From the NCBI RefSeq assembly GCF_016863335.1, contig NZ_BOOR01000048.1, positions 1 through 64,000 of the forward strand: a stretch of DNA of 64,000 nt. Direction: 5' to 3'. The translations under genes and the position numbers were made by a program. This document shows, one piece after another, positions 54,437 through 62,338 of this stretch. The DNA is from Planotetraspora thailandica (lineage in GTDB: Bacteria; Actinomycetota; Actinomycetes; Streptosporangiales; Streptosporangiaceae). Within the stretch, counting starts at the first letter, position 1. The number at the start of each line of letters is the position of its first letter. The notes under the pieces were generated by a model. It was not told the origin of the DNA. It did no database searches and saw nothing but the letters and a program-made list of their open reading frames with translations.

Positions 54437-55270
54437 GTGTCAGTTTCTCCCGCAGCATTCTCCCGATCCACCGTCATCTCCGCGCTTCGCTCCGCCGGCT
54501 GCGTCTTCGCCGAGGAAGAAGCGGATTTGATCTTTTCCACTGCCCTTACGCCGGTGGACGTCGCCGCCATGGTGGAGCGGCGCGTCGCCGGGCTGCCCCT
54601 TGAACACGTTGTCGGCTGGGCCGAGTTCTGCGGGCTGCGGATCACCGTGGACCCCGGCGTCTTCGTGCCCCGCCGGCGTACCGAGTTCCTGGTGAACCAG
54701 GCCGCCGAGCTCACCGGTCAGGTCCCGGTGGAGTCGGCGGAAGGCCCGCGCAAAGCCGTCGTCGTCGACCTGTGCTGCGGTTCCGGCGCGTTGGGCGCCG
54801 CGCTGGCGGCGGCCATGAAACGCGCATACGACGAGGTCGAGTTGCACGCGGCCGACCTCGACCCCGCGGCGGTGCGGTGCGCCCGCCGCAACCTGACCGG
54901 GCCGGGAAACCACGTCTATGAGGGCGACCTGTACGACCCGCTGCCCTCCGCCCTGCGAGGCCGGGTCGACGTGCTGGTCGCCAGCCCGCCGTACGTGCCG
55001 ACGCGGGCGATCGGCCTGTTGCCGCCGGAGGCCCGCCTGCACGAGCCGCACGTGGCGCTCGACGGCGGCCCGGACGGTCTCGACGTCGTGCGGCGGGTGA
55101 TCACCGAGGCGGTCTTCTGGCTGGCGCCGGGCGGCAGTCTGCTGGTCGAGACGAGCGAACGCCAGGCGGAGGAGACGGCGGAGGCGGTCGCCCGTCACGG
55201 GCTGGTGCCGACGGTCGCCTGGTCCGAGGAATGGGACGCCACCGCGATCATCGGCACCAGGCCGGCGTAG
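54437..55270 (+). CDS. PrmC/HemK-like putative protein N5-glutamine methyltransferase
   Basis: 277 residues. A helical N-terminal substrate domain is followed by a class I SAM methyltransferase domain (VVDLCCGSGALGAALA for SAM binding; ASPPYVPT at the catalytic position). Genuine PrmC has NPPY; here the Asn is Ser, so activity on release factors is doubtful. Actinomycetes carry such a second PrmC-like gene of unknown target, and this looks like one. GTG 54437 has GGAAGG 7 bp upstream. Confidence 0.8.
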   Translation: MSVSPAAFSRSTVISALRSAGCVFAEEEADLIFSTALTPVDVAAMVERRVAGLPLEHVVGWAEFCGLRITVDPGVFVPRRRTEFLVNQAAELTGQVPVESAEGPRKAVVVDLCCGSGALGAALAAAMKRAYDEVELHAADLDPAAVRCARRNLTGPGNHVYEGDLYDPLPSALRGRVDVLVASPPYVPTRAIGLLPPEARLHEPHVALDGGPDGLDVVRRVITEAVFWLAPGGSLLVETSERQAEETAEAVARHGLVPTVAWSEEWDATAIIGTRPA

Positions 55271-55621
55271 AGCTCGCGCAGAACTGGCGGTCGGCCGCCG
55301 GCCGCCGCTTGCCTCGCGCCCTGGGGGAGCGGCCGAGGTGGAGGTCACGGTCCACGGCGCGCCCGACGTAACGACGCCGTCTCCGAGGCGAACGACGCCT
55401 GGACATGATCCGCGTGAGTCAGGAAATATGGCGACGCCGACGACAGCCGTCGACGTTTTCACCGTTTCAGAGGTCCGGCAATTTCGGGCCTGCGCACATC
55501 AGAAGTAGCGGTTCCACACAAACAGGTAGGCGACTGCTCGTGAGCTGAAGGCCGTGCTGACGTCGTCGCCGACCCTGAGCGTTTCTCCCCGCCATTACGG
55601 CCGTATATGAAGGGATGGCCC
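55271..55621. other. intergenic region upstream of the lipoprotein gene
   Basis: No gene is supported in these 351 bp. The stretch 55420-55560 is moderately AT-rich and probably contains the promoter of the lipoprotein. I see no strong hairpin after the methyltransferase gene. Confidence 0.4.
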
Positions 55622-56134
55622 ATGGGGGTCTTCAGGAAGTTCACGCACGCCGCGATTGTCGGCGGTGCGCTGGCTCTGATCGCGGCTTGCGGAGGCGGCG
55701 GCGACTCGGGTGGTTCCAGCCCGGTGAACCTTCCCAGTGCAGTGGGCCTTCCCGGTGGGGAAGGTTCCGACAGCAGCGAGAGTTGCAAGTTCCTCACCGA
55801 GGAGGAGGTCACTCAGGCGATCGGCCCCAATGACGGCGGCCAGCAGGACTACACGTTCGGCGGATGCGTCTGGACGGCGTCGAGCGCCAAGGACGGCATC
55901 AATGAGGCGATCTTCGCGGCGGTGCTGCCCAAGGCCCAGTATGAGTCCGTGGCCGAGATCGGCGATCCGGTGAGTGGATTCGTCGACGGCGCCACCTACG
56001 CCGAACTGCACGGCGAGTTGTGGTTTCCCTGCCGCGGCGGTGACTATTGCGGGATCAAGGCGAGGACGGCGGACTCCGACGGCCGCCAGGAGATCGCCCT
56101 GAGTCTGGCCAAGCTCCTTCAGAGCCGCGTGTAG
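55622..56134 (+). CDS. secreted lipoprotein, DUF3558-like
   Basis: 170 residues. A short signal peptide ends in the lipobox LIAAC, with the lipidated Cys at about residue 22, followed by a Gly/Ser linker. The mature part has four Cys that could form two disulfides, and the SCKFLTEEEVTQAIG motif typical of DUF3558-like lipoproteins. Function unknown. I chose ATG 55622 because AAGGGA is 6 bp upstream; an ATG at 55607 is less well placed. Confidence 0.8.
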   Translation: MGVFRKFTHAAIVGGALALIAACGGGGDSGGSSPVNLPSAVGLPGGEGSDSSESCKFLTEEEVTQAIGPNDGGQQDYTFGGCVWTASSAKDGINEAIFAAVLPKAQYESVAEIGDPVSGFVDGATYAELHGELWFPCRGGDYCGIKARTADSDGRQEIALSLAKLLQSRV

Positions 56135-56158
56135 GTGTAGTCCGTCAATTCGACGTAT

Positions 56159-56186
56159 GGCCGGTCGCCGTCCGTGGCGTCCGGCC
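56159..56186. terminator. hairpin terminator between lipoprotein and YdeI genes (convergent)
   Basis: GGCCGG-T-CGCC (56159-56169) pairs with GGCG-T-CCGGCC (56176-56186), with one T-T mismatch and a 6-nt loop. Confidence 0.75.
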
Positions 56187-56209
56187 CCACCATTAATCAC
56201 GACCAGCTC

Positions 56210-56776
56210 TTAGTGGATCTTCTTGCGGTCGCCCAGCATCGCGACGATCGTGTCGATGCGGCGGGCCCGGGTCTCCGGCTTCTTCGCGTCCTGGATCCGG
56301 TAGACGATCGCGAAGACGTTCGCCCGGTCGAGGGTGGAGAAGAACTCCTCGGCGATGGGATCGAGCTCAAGGGCCCGCAGCAGGTCGTCGGGCACGGTCA
56401 TGGCGGCCTGGCCCTCGTACGCGGCGTCCCACCGGCCGTCGGCCCGCGCCTGCTCGACCTCGCGCAGGCCCGCGGGCGTCATCCTGCCCTCGGAGATGAG
56501 CCTGTCCACGTGGTCCCGGTTGCGCTGCGACCACTTGCTCCGCGGCCTGCGCGGGGTGAAACGCTGCAGCCAGTGCTCGTCGTCGAGCTTGCCCTTCTGG
56601 CCGTCGATCCATCCGTAGCAGAGCGCCGAGTCCAGGGCCTCGGCGTAGGAGACCGTCGAGGCGTCCGCGCCCTTCTTCGCGATCTTCATCCAGACGCCGG
56701 GGGACTCCGTGTGGTTCTCTGCGAGCCAGCGCTCCCATTCGTCCTGCGTTCCGAAGGCGATCATCGTCAGGCTCAT
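56210..56776 (-). CDS. YdeI/OmpD-associated family protein
   Basis: 188 residues. The motifs WERWLAENHTESPGVWMKIAKKG, ALCYGWIDGQKGKLDDEHWLQRFTPRRPRSKWSQRN and the C-terminal KPETRARRIDTIVAML are typical of the YdeI-like family (DUF1801/bacteriocin-protection type). The function is poorly known. ATG 56776 has a TTTAAT box 6 bp upstream and no ribosome binding site, suggesting leaderless translation. Confidence 0.85.
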   Translation of the reverse strand: MSLTMIAFGTQDEWERWLAENHTESPGVWMKIAKKGADASTVSYAEALDSALCYGWIDGQKGKLDDEHWLQRFTPRRPRSKWSQRNRDHVDRLISEGRMTPAGLREVEQARADGRWDAAYEGQAAMTVPDDLLRALELDPIAEEFFSTLDRANVFAIVYRIQDAKKPETRARRIDTIVAMLGDRKKIH

Positions 56777-56854
56777 GGGGCGATTAAAGCAGCGGCGCCG
56801 GCTCCGTGAAACGCGGCGACTGTCCATAAGGCGTGGCGGGGCGTGAAATTGGGC

Positions 56855-56888
56855 GGCGGCCGCCGGTCAACGGGGACCGGCGGCCGCC
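56855..56888 (-). terminator. very strong hairpin terminator after the M14 carboxypeptidase gene
   Basis: A perfect 14-bp stem (56855-56868 with 56875-56888), nearly all G/C, and a 6-nt loop, 18 bp beyond the stop. Confidence 0.85.
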
Positions 56889-56906
56889 TGGGGAGACCGG
56901 GAGAGG

Positions 56907-59363
56907 TCAGCGCACGTTGCGGACCTTCACCTTGTCTTCGCGGTAGTTGTCGCTATGGCCGTCCGGCTTGTAGTTGTTCTCCACGTTGCCGGCGATGTCC
57001 ACCGAGAACCAGTGCACCTCGGTTTCCTTGGTGACCGTGATCTGCTGCGCGCCCTCACGCATGCCCGCCTCGGCGAGCTTGGGGGAGCTGAGGGTCGGCC
57101 GGCTGCCGTCCAGCGTGTAGTACACGTTGGCCGGTTCGTCGGTGGAGAAGGTGAACGTGACGGACGAGTCGGTCCGGCCCGTCACCTCGATCTTCGACCG
57201 GGGGCGGTCGTTGTCCTCGGAGAAGGACCGGGCGACCTCGAGGATGGCGATCTGTCCGTTGGCGAACTCCATCGCCTCCTCGTGGCCCTCGGCGAAGTCG
57301 GGCTGGAAGCCCACCGGCTCGAACTGCTTGGTCTCCGCGTTGTAGACGTCCGCGCCGACCTCGAAGTCCCAGCCGATGATGCCGCGGTTGAACCAGTGCT
57401 CGTCGGCGCTGTTGCCCGCCGCCGAGTACAGCACATCCGGCACCGGGCCCGTCTGGCCGGGCCAGATCCCGGTGCCCCGCCACTCCTGCACCGCGGACAG
57501 GATGTGGGTGGAGGCGTTCCAGAAGTAGTTCTCCGTGCCGTAGTCGACCCGGGGCAGCAGCTCACGGCCCTGGGTCTTGTACGCGCCCGGAGGCCACATG
57601 AAGTAGCCGCCGTAGGAGTGCGTGTTCATCGCGAACTTGATGTTGGGGTACTGGTGGGTCAGCCAGACCTCGTTGCGGGCCTCCGGCTCCGACAGTTCGG
57701 ACGGCCCCGCGAAGGTGCCGCTGGTGCAGCTGGAGGAGGCGCCGCTGTACCCGTCGAACAGCGACCCGACGGAGAAGTTGCGGTTGAGGTCGACGCCCCA
57801 CGAGTTGCGGGAGGCCGGGTCCCCGGAGTTGGTGCCCGCGCAGTAGTTGGTCATGTTCTTGCGCTGCATGTTGTAGTCGTAGAAGCTGTACGTCCCGCCG
57901 TCGGGGTTGACCGTCGGCATGATGAAGATGTCGAGGTTGTCGACCAGCTTCCTCGTCCGCTCGTCGTGCGCGTAGTTGCGCAGCAGCCGCTCGGCGGTCT
58001 CCACGCAGGTCAGCGGGGTGACCCACTCACGGGCGTGCTCCTGGCAGTAGAGGAAGACGCCGACCTTCGAGCCGTCGCGCTTCTTGCCGATGCGCAGCGC
58101 CTTCATCTGGAACGGCTGCCGCGAGACGGTCGCCGGAGCCTTCAGGTTGTCGGTCAGCTTCGTCGCCGGTGCGGCGGCCACCAGGCCGGCACCCGCGTTG
58201 CCCCGGTAGGTCGCCGCCGTCAGCAGCGCCGCGGCCGAGGTGTTCGCGTTGACGGCGTCGACGACCTGGCGGGCGGTGCTGGCGGCCGCGCCGGACGCGT
58301 CGGTGGCCAGGCTGACCGTGACGTTCTTGCCGTCGACCGCGACCGACAGCGGCGAGGACGGAGCCGCCGGCTGGACCAGCGCCACGCTCAGGTCGTTGCC
58401 GCCCTCGCTGCCGTACGCCTTGGAGGTCACGTAGAGGGTGCTCGCCGCGGCCGTGCCGAACTGCGCCTGGGCCGCCCTGCGGTAGCCGTTCGTCTTGTAC
58501 GGCAGGTCGATGATCTGCGAGATCTTCGGGAACTCCTTGGCCAGCGTGGAGATCCTGCCCGTGACCTCGGTCGGGTCCATGTAGTGGTCGACGAAGTCCT
58601 CGACGTAGTGCTTGCTCGGCGGCTTGCGCTTCTCGCCCAGCCACTTGGTCACCGGCACGGTGACGGAGCCCCCGTGGCTGCTGGTGATCGTGACCTTGGT
58701 GGGCGCCTGCGTGATCGGCAGCGGGGCGTTGAACCGGTGGTACATGTACTGCCCGGCGTCGGTGAAGCGCGACATCGTCGCCGTGCCGCCCGAGTCGGGG
58801 GCGGTCCGCGGGCCGCTGTCCCAGGTGGCGGTGAGCACCGTCGTCGCGTCCGTCGCGCTCGACTTCACCTCGACCGACAGGAAACGCTGATCGTCGAGGC
58901 TGGTGAACCACTCGGCGCGCAGCGGGGTCAGCGTGTCGGCCTCGTCGGCCGCGGCCGCCTCCGCCGCGAGCGCCTGCCGCCGCTCCGTCTGGTTCCTGGC
59001 GAAGTCGCCCTGGTCGGTGATGGAGCCGCGCACGTCGAAGCCCTGGTCGCGCAGGCTCTGGGCCTCGGCGGGGCTGAGGACCGCGTGGACCTCGAGCCCT
59101 CCGTCGACCTGCTTCTTGTATTCGGCGAGGTCGACTCCCATGGAGTTCAACTCGTCGACGGCGGCCTCGTCGGGAACGACGATGCGCAGCAGCGCCACAC
59201 CGTTCTGTTCGGTGGTGGGCTGCCTGTCGGGTGTGACCTCGCTGGATTGCGCAGCGGGGTCGGCGAGGACAGGGGTCGGGCTGAGGGTGAGGGTGAGGGC
59301 AATGGGCAGGGCCAGCGCGGCCGCGACGCGGCCTCTCCTGCTGCCATTGAGAGTACGCCCCAT
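56907..59363 (-). CDS. secreted M14 zinc carboxypeptidase with a large insertion and C-terminal chitobiase-like domain
   Basis: 818 residues. A signal peptide (Arg-rich start, hydrophobic core, cleavage near VLA-D at 34) precedes a pro-like region. The M14 domain begins at about 255. Zinc ligands are His443 and Glu446 (QEHAREW) and His582 (NTHSYGG); the general base is Glu668 (WDFEVG). Between the first strand (ending about 300) and the zinc motif lies an insertion of about 100 residues, rich in Ala, Ser, Thr and Val. The end (VYYTLDGSRPTLSSP) is a chitobiase/beta-hexosaminidase C-terminal-like module. It probably trims peptides outside the cell. ATG 59363 has GGAGGA 7 bp upstream. Confidence 0.9.
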   Translation of the reverse strand: MGRTLNGSRRGRVAAALALPIALTLTLSPTPVLADPAAQSSEVTPDRQPTTEQNGVALLRIVVPDEAAVDELNSMGVDLAEYKKQVDGGLEVHAVLSPAEAQSLRDQGFDVRGSITDQGDFARNQTERRQALAAEAAAADEADTLTPLRAEWFTSLDDQRFLSVEVKSSATDATTVLTATWDSGPRTAPDSGGTATMSRFTDAGQYMYHRFNAPLPITQAPTKVTITSSHGGSVTVPVTKWLGEKRKPPSKHYVEDFVDHYMDPTEVTGRISTLAKEFPKISQIIDLPYKTNGYRRAAQAQFGTAAASTLYVTSKAYGSEGGNDLSVALVQPAAPSSPLSVAVDGKNVTVSLATDASGAAASTARQVVDAVNANTSAAALLTAATYRGNAGAGLVAAAPATKLTDNLKAPATVSRQPFQMKALRIGKKRDGSKVGVFLYCQEHAREWVTPLTCVETAERLLRNYAHDERTRKLVDNLDIFIMPTVNPDGGTYSFYDYNMQRKNMTNYCAGTNSGDPASRNSWGVDLNRNFSVGSLFDGYSGASSSCTSGTFAGPSELSEPEARNEVWLTHQYPNIKFAMNTHSYGGYFMWPPGAYKTQGRELLPRVDYGTENYFWNASTHILSAVQEWRGTGIWPGQTGPVPDVLYSAAGNSADEHWFNRGIIGWDFEVGADVYNAETKQFEPVGFQPDFAEGHEEAMEFANGQIAILEVARSFSEDNDRPRSKIEVTGRTDSSVTFTFSTDEPANVYYTLDGSRPTLSSPKLAEAGMREGAQQITVTKETEVHWFSVDIAGNVENNYKPDGHSDNYREDKVKVRNVR

Positions 59364-59627
59364 GACAGATTCCTCCATTTGGCGCACGGCCTCCGGGCTG
59401 GGGTTTATCCCGGCCGAAAGTGCGCAATTGGCAAGATCTTTTCTAAAGAAAGAATCTCCGTCAAGAGGGGAAATTGAGGGATTTTTCCTGTCAAGTGGCA
59501 TAAGAGGATATTTATATATAATTTATAGAGCTGGTTTCCCTGAGGTCGTACGGCCCTGCCGCGCGCACGATTAGACGGCCGAGTCCGGGGGCCGGAACTC
59601 GCGCGCGACGAGCGACCCGGGGTGAGG
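59364..59627. promoter_or_regulatory. AT-rich divergent promoter region, carboxypeptidase / AraC gene
   Basis: 59460-59530 is among the most AT-rich stretches of the window and contains a run of alternating A/T near 59505-59525. On the minus strand two -35-like hexamers are present, TTGACA near 59493 and TTGACG near 59463, upstream of the carboxypeptidase gene. I could not fix a -10 with certainty. Confidence 0.5.
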
Positions 59628-60452
59628 ATGGGTGCCGTGACGAGCGTCCACTCGATCCCGGCGCATGCGCAGACGGCACCGTGCGAGACGGTCTCCGCCC
59701 CGCCGCACCCGCGGCTGCGGCCTTTCGTCGTCGGCTATTCAGGCTTCCGCTCGGGTTCGGGATCGGCTGTGCGCCACCGGGTCCTGCCCGTCAACCTCAC
59801 CACGCTCGTCATCGACGTCACCGGCGCGAGCCGGCTGGTCACCGGACCGCGCGCCGACTTCGAGGTCCACTCGTCAGCGGCCTGGCGCGAGGGGGTCGCC
59901 ATCGGTCTGACACCCGCCGGGGCCACGGCCATCCTCGGCGTCCCGGTCCGACGGCTCCTCGGCGAGAGCATCGCGCTCGCGGACGTGCTCGGCCCGCGCG
60001 AGGCGGAGCTCGCCGAACAGCTCGCGGGGGCGCCCGACCCGGCGTCCCGGTTCGCCGTCCTCGATGAGCAGCTGGCCGCCCTGGTCGATGCCCGCACTCC
60101 GCCGGACGCGCTGGTCGCGCGCGCGTGGTCGTGGCTGCAACGGCCCGCGCCGCGCATCAGCGTCGGCTCGCTCGCCGGCCGGCTCGGCATCAGCCGCCGC
60201 TATCTGGAACTGCGCTTCGAGCGCGAGATCGGCCTCCCGCCGCGCAGCGTCGCCCGTATCGCCCGGCTCCAGCGCGCGCTCGGCCGGCTGTTCGAGCCGT
60301 CCGGCCTCGCCCGCGTCGCGGTGGAATGCGGGTACGCCGACCAGCCGCACTTCAGCAGGGAGGTCCGGGCGATGACCGGCCTGACCCCGACGCAGTTGTG
60401 CGCATTCCTTCAATACGGCGGCCCGCCCCCGCCGGTAGCGTCCGGCGCGTGA
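59628..60452 (+). CDS. AraC-family transcriptional regulator
   Basis: 274 residues. An N-terminal domain of the DUF6597 type (PPHPRLRPFVVGYSGFRSG) is followed by a two-part AraC helix-turn-helix (SVGSLAGRLGISRRYLELRFEREIGLPPRSVARIARLQRALGRL; DQPHFSREVRAMTGLTPTQL). It ends in an overlap with the SDR gene (TGATG), so they form a coupled pair, and it probably controls that gene. Start chosen at ATG 59628; GTGs at 59622 and 59637 are possible. Confidence 0.88.
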   Translation: MGAVTSVHSIPAHAQTAPCETVSAPPHPRLRPFVVGYSGFRSGSGSAVRHRVLPVNLTTLVIDVTGASRLVTGPRADFEVHSSAAWREGVAIGLTPAGATAILGVPVRRLLGESIALADVLGPREAELAEQLAGAPDPASRFAVLDEQLAALVDARTPPDALVARAWSWLQRPAPRISVGSLAGRLGISRRYLELRFEREIGLPPRSVARIARLQRALGRLFEPSGLARVAVECGYADQPHFSREVRAMTGLTPTQLCAFLQYGGPPPPVASGA

Positions 60453-61168
60453 TGCTCATCGGCAAGACGGCGCTGGTCACCGGCGGTTCGCGTGGCATCG
60501 GCCGAGCGATCGTGACCCGGCTGGCGAAGGACGGCGCACGCGTCGTGTTCACCTACAAAGACAACGAGGCGGCAGCCGCGGAGGTGGTCCGGGCACTGCC
60601 GGCGACGACCGCCGTCCGAGCCGACCAGGAAGACCTCTCCAGCCTCGCCGACGTCTTCGCGCCGGTCCGCGACGGGCTGGACATCCTCGTCAACAACGCC
60701 GCCGTCAATCCGCCCGTGCCCCTGGCCGACCTCACCGCCGACGACTTCGACCGGGTTATGACGGTCAACGCCAAGTTCGCCGTTCTCGCCATGCGGGAAG
60801 CCGCGCACCTGATGCGCGACGGCGGCCGGATCATCAACCTCTCCACGCTCAACACCGTCGTCCCGGCGCCCGGGCACGCCCTCTACTGCGCGAGCAAGGC
60901 GGTCTTGGAGCAGTTCGCCCAGGTCGCCGCGCGGGAACTGGGGGTACGGGGGATCACCGTCAACACCGTGTCGCCTGGAGCGACGGACACGGACATGCTG
61001 CGGGACAGCAACGCACCGGAGGCGCTGGCGCAGACGGCGGGCTTCACCGCCCTGCGACGGCTGGGGCGCCCAGAGGACGTGGCGGCGGTGGTCGCGTTCC
61101 TCGCCGGACCCGACGGCGGGTGGATCACCGGTCAGAACATCCGGGCGACAGGTGGACTACTCGTGTGA
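60452..61168 (+). CDS. short-chain dehydrogenase/reductase
   Basis: 238 residues, classical SDR. Cofactor motif TGGSRGIG, NNAAV, catalytic Ser in NLSTL, Tyr/Lys in YCASK, and the C-terminal RLGRPEDVAAVVAFLAG. It is closest in pattern to FabG-like reductases. The substrate is unknown. It is translationally coupled to the AraC regulator; a GTG three bases earlier is an alternative start. Confidence 0.9.
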   Translation: MLIGKTALVTGGSRGIGRAIVTRLAKDGARVVFTYKDNEAAAAEVVRALPATTAVRADQEDLSSLADVFAPVRDGLDILVNNAAVNPPVPLADLTADDFDRVMTVNAKFAVLAMREAAHLMRDGGRIINLSTLNTVVPAPGHALYCASKAVLEQFAQVAARELGVRGITVNTVSPGATDTDMLRDSNAPEALAQTAGFTALRRLGRPEDVAAVVAFLAGPDGGWITGQNIRATGGLLV

Positions 61169-61219
61169 TCGACGCATTCCGCGTAGCCAACCCAATGATC
61201 GTGAGCCTAACCTCGGGTC

Positions 61220-62326
61220 GTGACCGTTCACGAGCTCTCTCTCACCGATGCGCGCCGGATCGCCGTGCGCGCGCAACTCCTGGACGGCTCCCGGCCTGCT
61301 GAGCTGCACGAGGTGGTGCGCCGTCTGACCCTGCTACAGATCGACCCGACCGCCGCCATCGCGCCGAACGCCGACCTGGTCGCGTGGAGCCGCCTCGGGT
61401 CGTCGTATGCCCCGGCCGACCTGACCACCGCGCTTCAGAAGCGCACGCTGCTCGAGCTCCGCGCGATGATCAGGCCCGGCGAAGACCTCGCGCTCTACCG
61501 CGCCGAGATGGCCGAGCGGGCGAGGGGCGGGGGGTCACGCCATTGGCAGGAGTGGGTGCGCACCAACGACGCGTGCCGTCTGGACATCCTCGATCGGCTC
61601 GGTTCCTCGGGGCCGCTACCCTCGCGTGAACTTCCGGACACCTGCACGGTGCCGTGGAAGTCGACGGGATGGACCAACAACCGCAACGTCACGCAAATGC
61701 TGGAGTTCATGGTGTCGCGCGGTGAGGTCGCCGTCGCGGGCCGCAGCGGACGCGACCGGCTGTGGGACCTGGCGACGCGGGTCTACCCCGACGACCCGAT
61801 GGTCCCCGTCGAGGAGGCGCTGCGCGTCCGCAACGAGCGCCGACTGCGCGCGCTGGGCATCGCCCGCGCCCGGGGCACGCAGTTTCCGGTCGAACCCGCG
61901 GACGTGGGCGAGGCGGGCGAGCCTGCCGTGGTCGAGGGCGTCAAGGGCGAGTGGCGCGTCGATCCATCCCTGCTGGGCCGGCCGTTCTCCGGGCGTGCGG
62001 CATTGTTGTCGCCCTTCGACCGGCTGATACACGACCGCACGCGCACCGCCGAGCTGTTCGGATTCGACTACCAGCTGGAGATGTACAAGCCCGCCGCCAC
62101 GCGCCGGTGGGGCTACTTCGCGCTGCCGATCCTCTACGCCGACCGCCTGGTGGGCAAACTCGACGCCACCGCCGACCGCAAGGCGGGTGTGCTGCGGGTC
62201 CACGCGATCCACCAGGACGTCTCCTTCACCCCGGAGATGACCGCGGAGATCGGTCACGAGATCAGGGACCTGGCTCAGTGGCTCGGCCTGGACCTCCTGA
62301 CGAATGGTTCGCGTTCGATCGACTGA
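61220..62326 (+). CDS. YcaQ/AlkX-type winged-helix DNA glycosylase
   Basis: 368 residues of three winged-helix domains (HTH_42). The catalytic QxD motif is seen in LLQIDPTAAIAP, as in YcaQ rather than the QxQ of Streptomyces AlkZ. LSPFDRLIHDRTRTAELFGFDYQLE and the GYFALPILYADRLVGKLDA block are the family's C-terminal signature. The enzymes unhook interstrand crosslinks, sometimes for self-resistance to a DNA-damaging natural product. It starts at GTG 61220, with TAACCT 6 bp before it and no ribosome binding site (leaderless). Confidence 0.85.
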   Translation: MTVHELSLTDARRIAVRAQLLDGSRPAELHEVVRRLTLLQIDPTAAIAPNADLVAWSRLGSSYAPADLTTALQKRTLLELRAMIRPGEDLALYRAEMAERARGGGSRHWQEWVRTNDACRLDILDRLGSSGPLPSRELPDTCTVPWKSTGWTNNRNVTQMLEFMVSRGEVAVAGRSGRDRLWDLATRVYPDDPMVPVEEALRVRNERRLRALGIARARGTQFPVEPADVGEAGEPAVVEGVKGEWRVDPSLLGRPFSGRAALLSPFDRLIHDRTRTAELFGFDYQLEMYKPAATRRWGYFALPILYADRLVGKLDATADRKAGVLRVHAIHQDVSFTPEMTAEIGHEIRDLAQWLGLDLLTNGSRSID

Positions 62327-62338
62327 GGCAACGTGAGC

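Noticed and set aside
56955-59477. 840-residue plus-strand frame opposite the M14 carboxypeptidase
   Set aside because: Same antisense artefact. The opposite strand carries a signal peptide and all zinc ligands.
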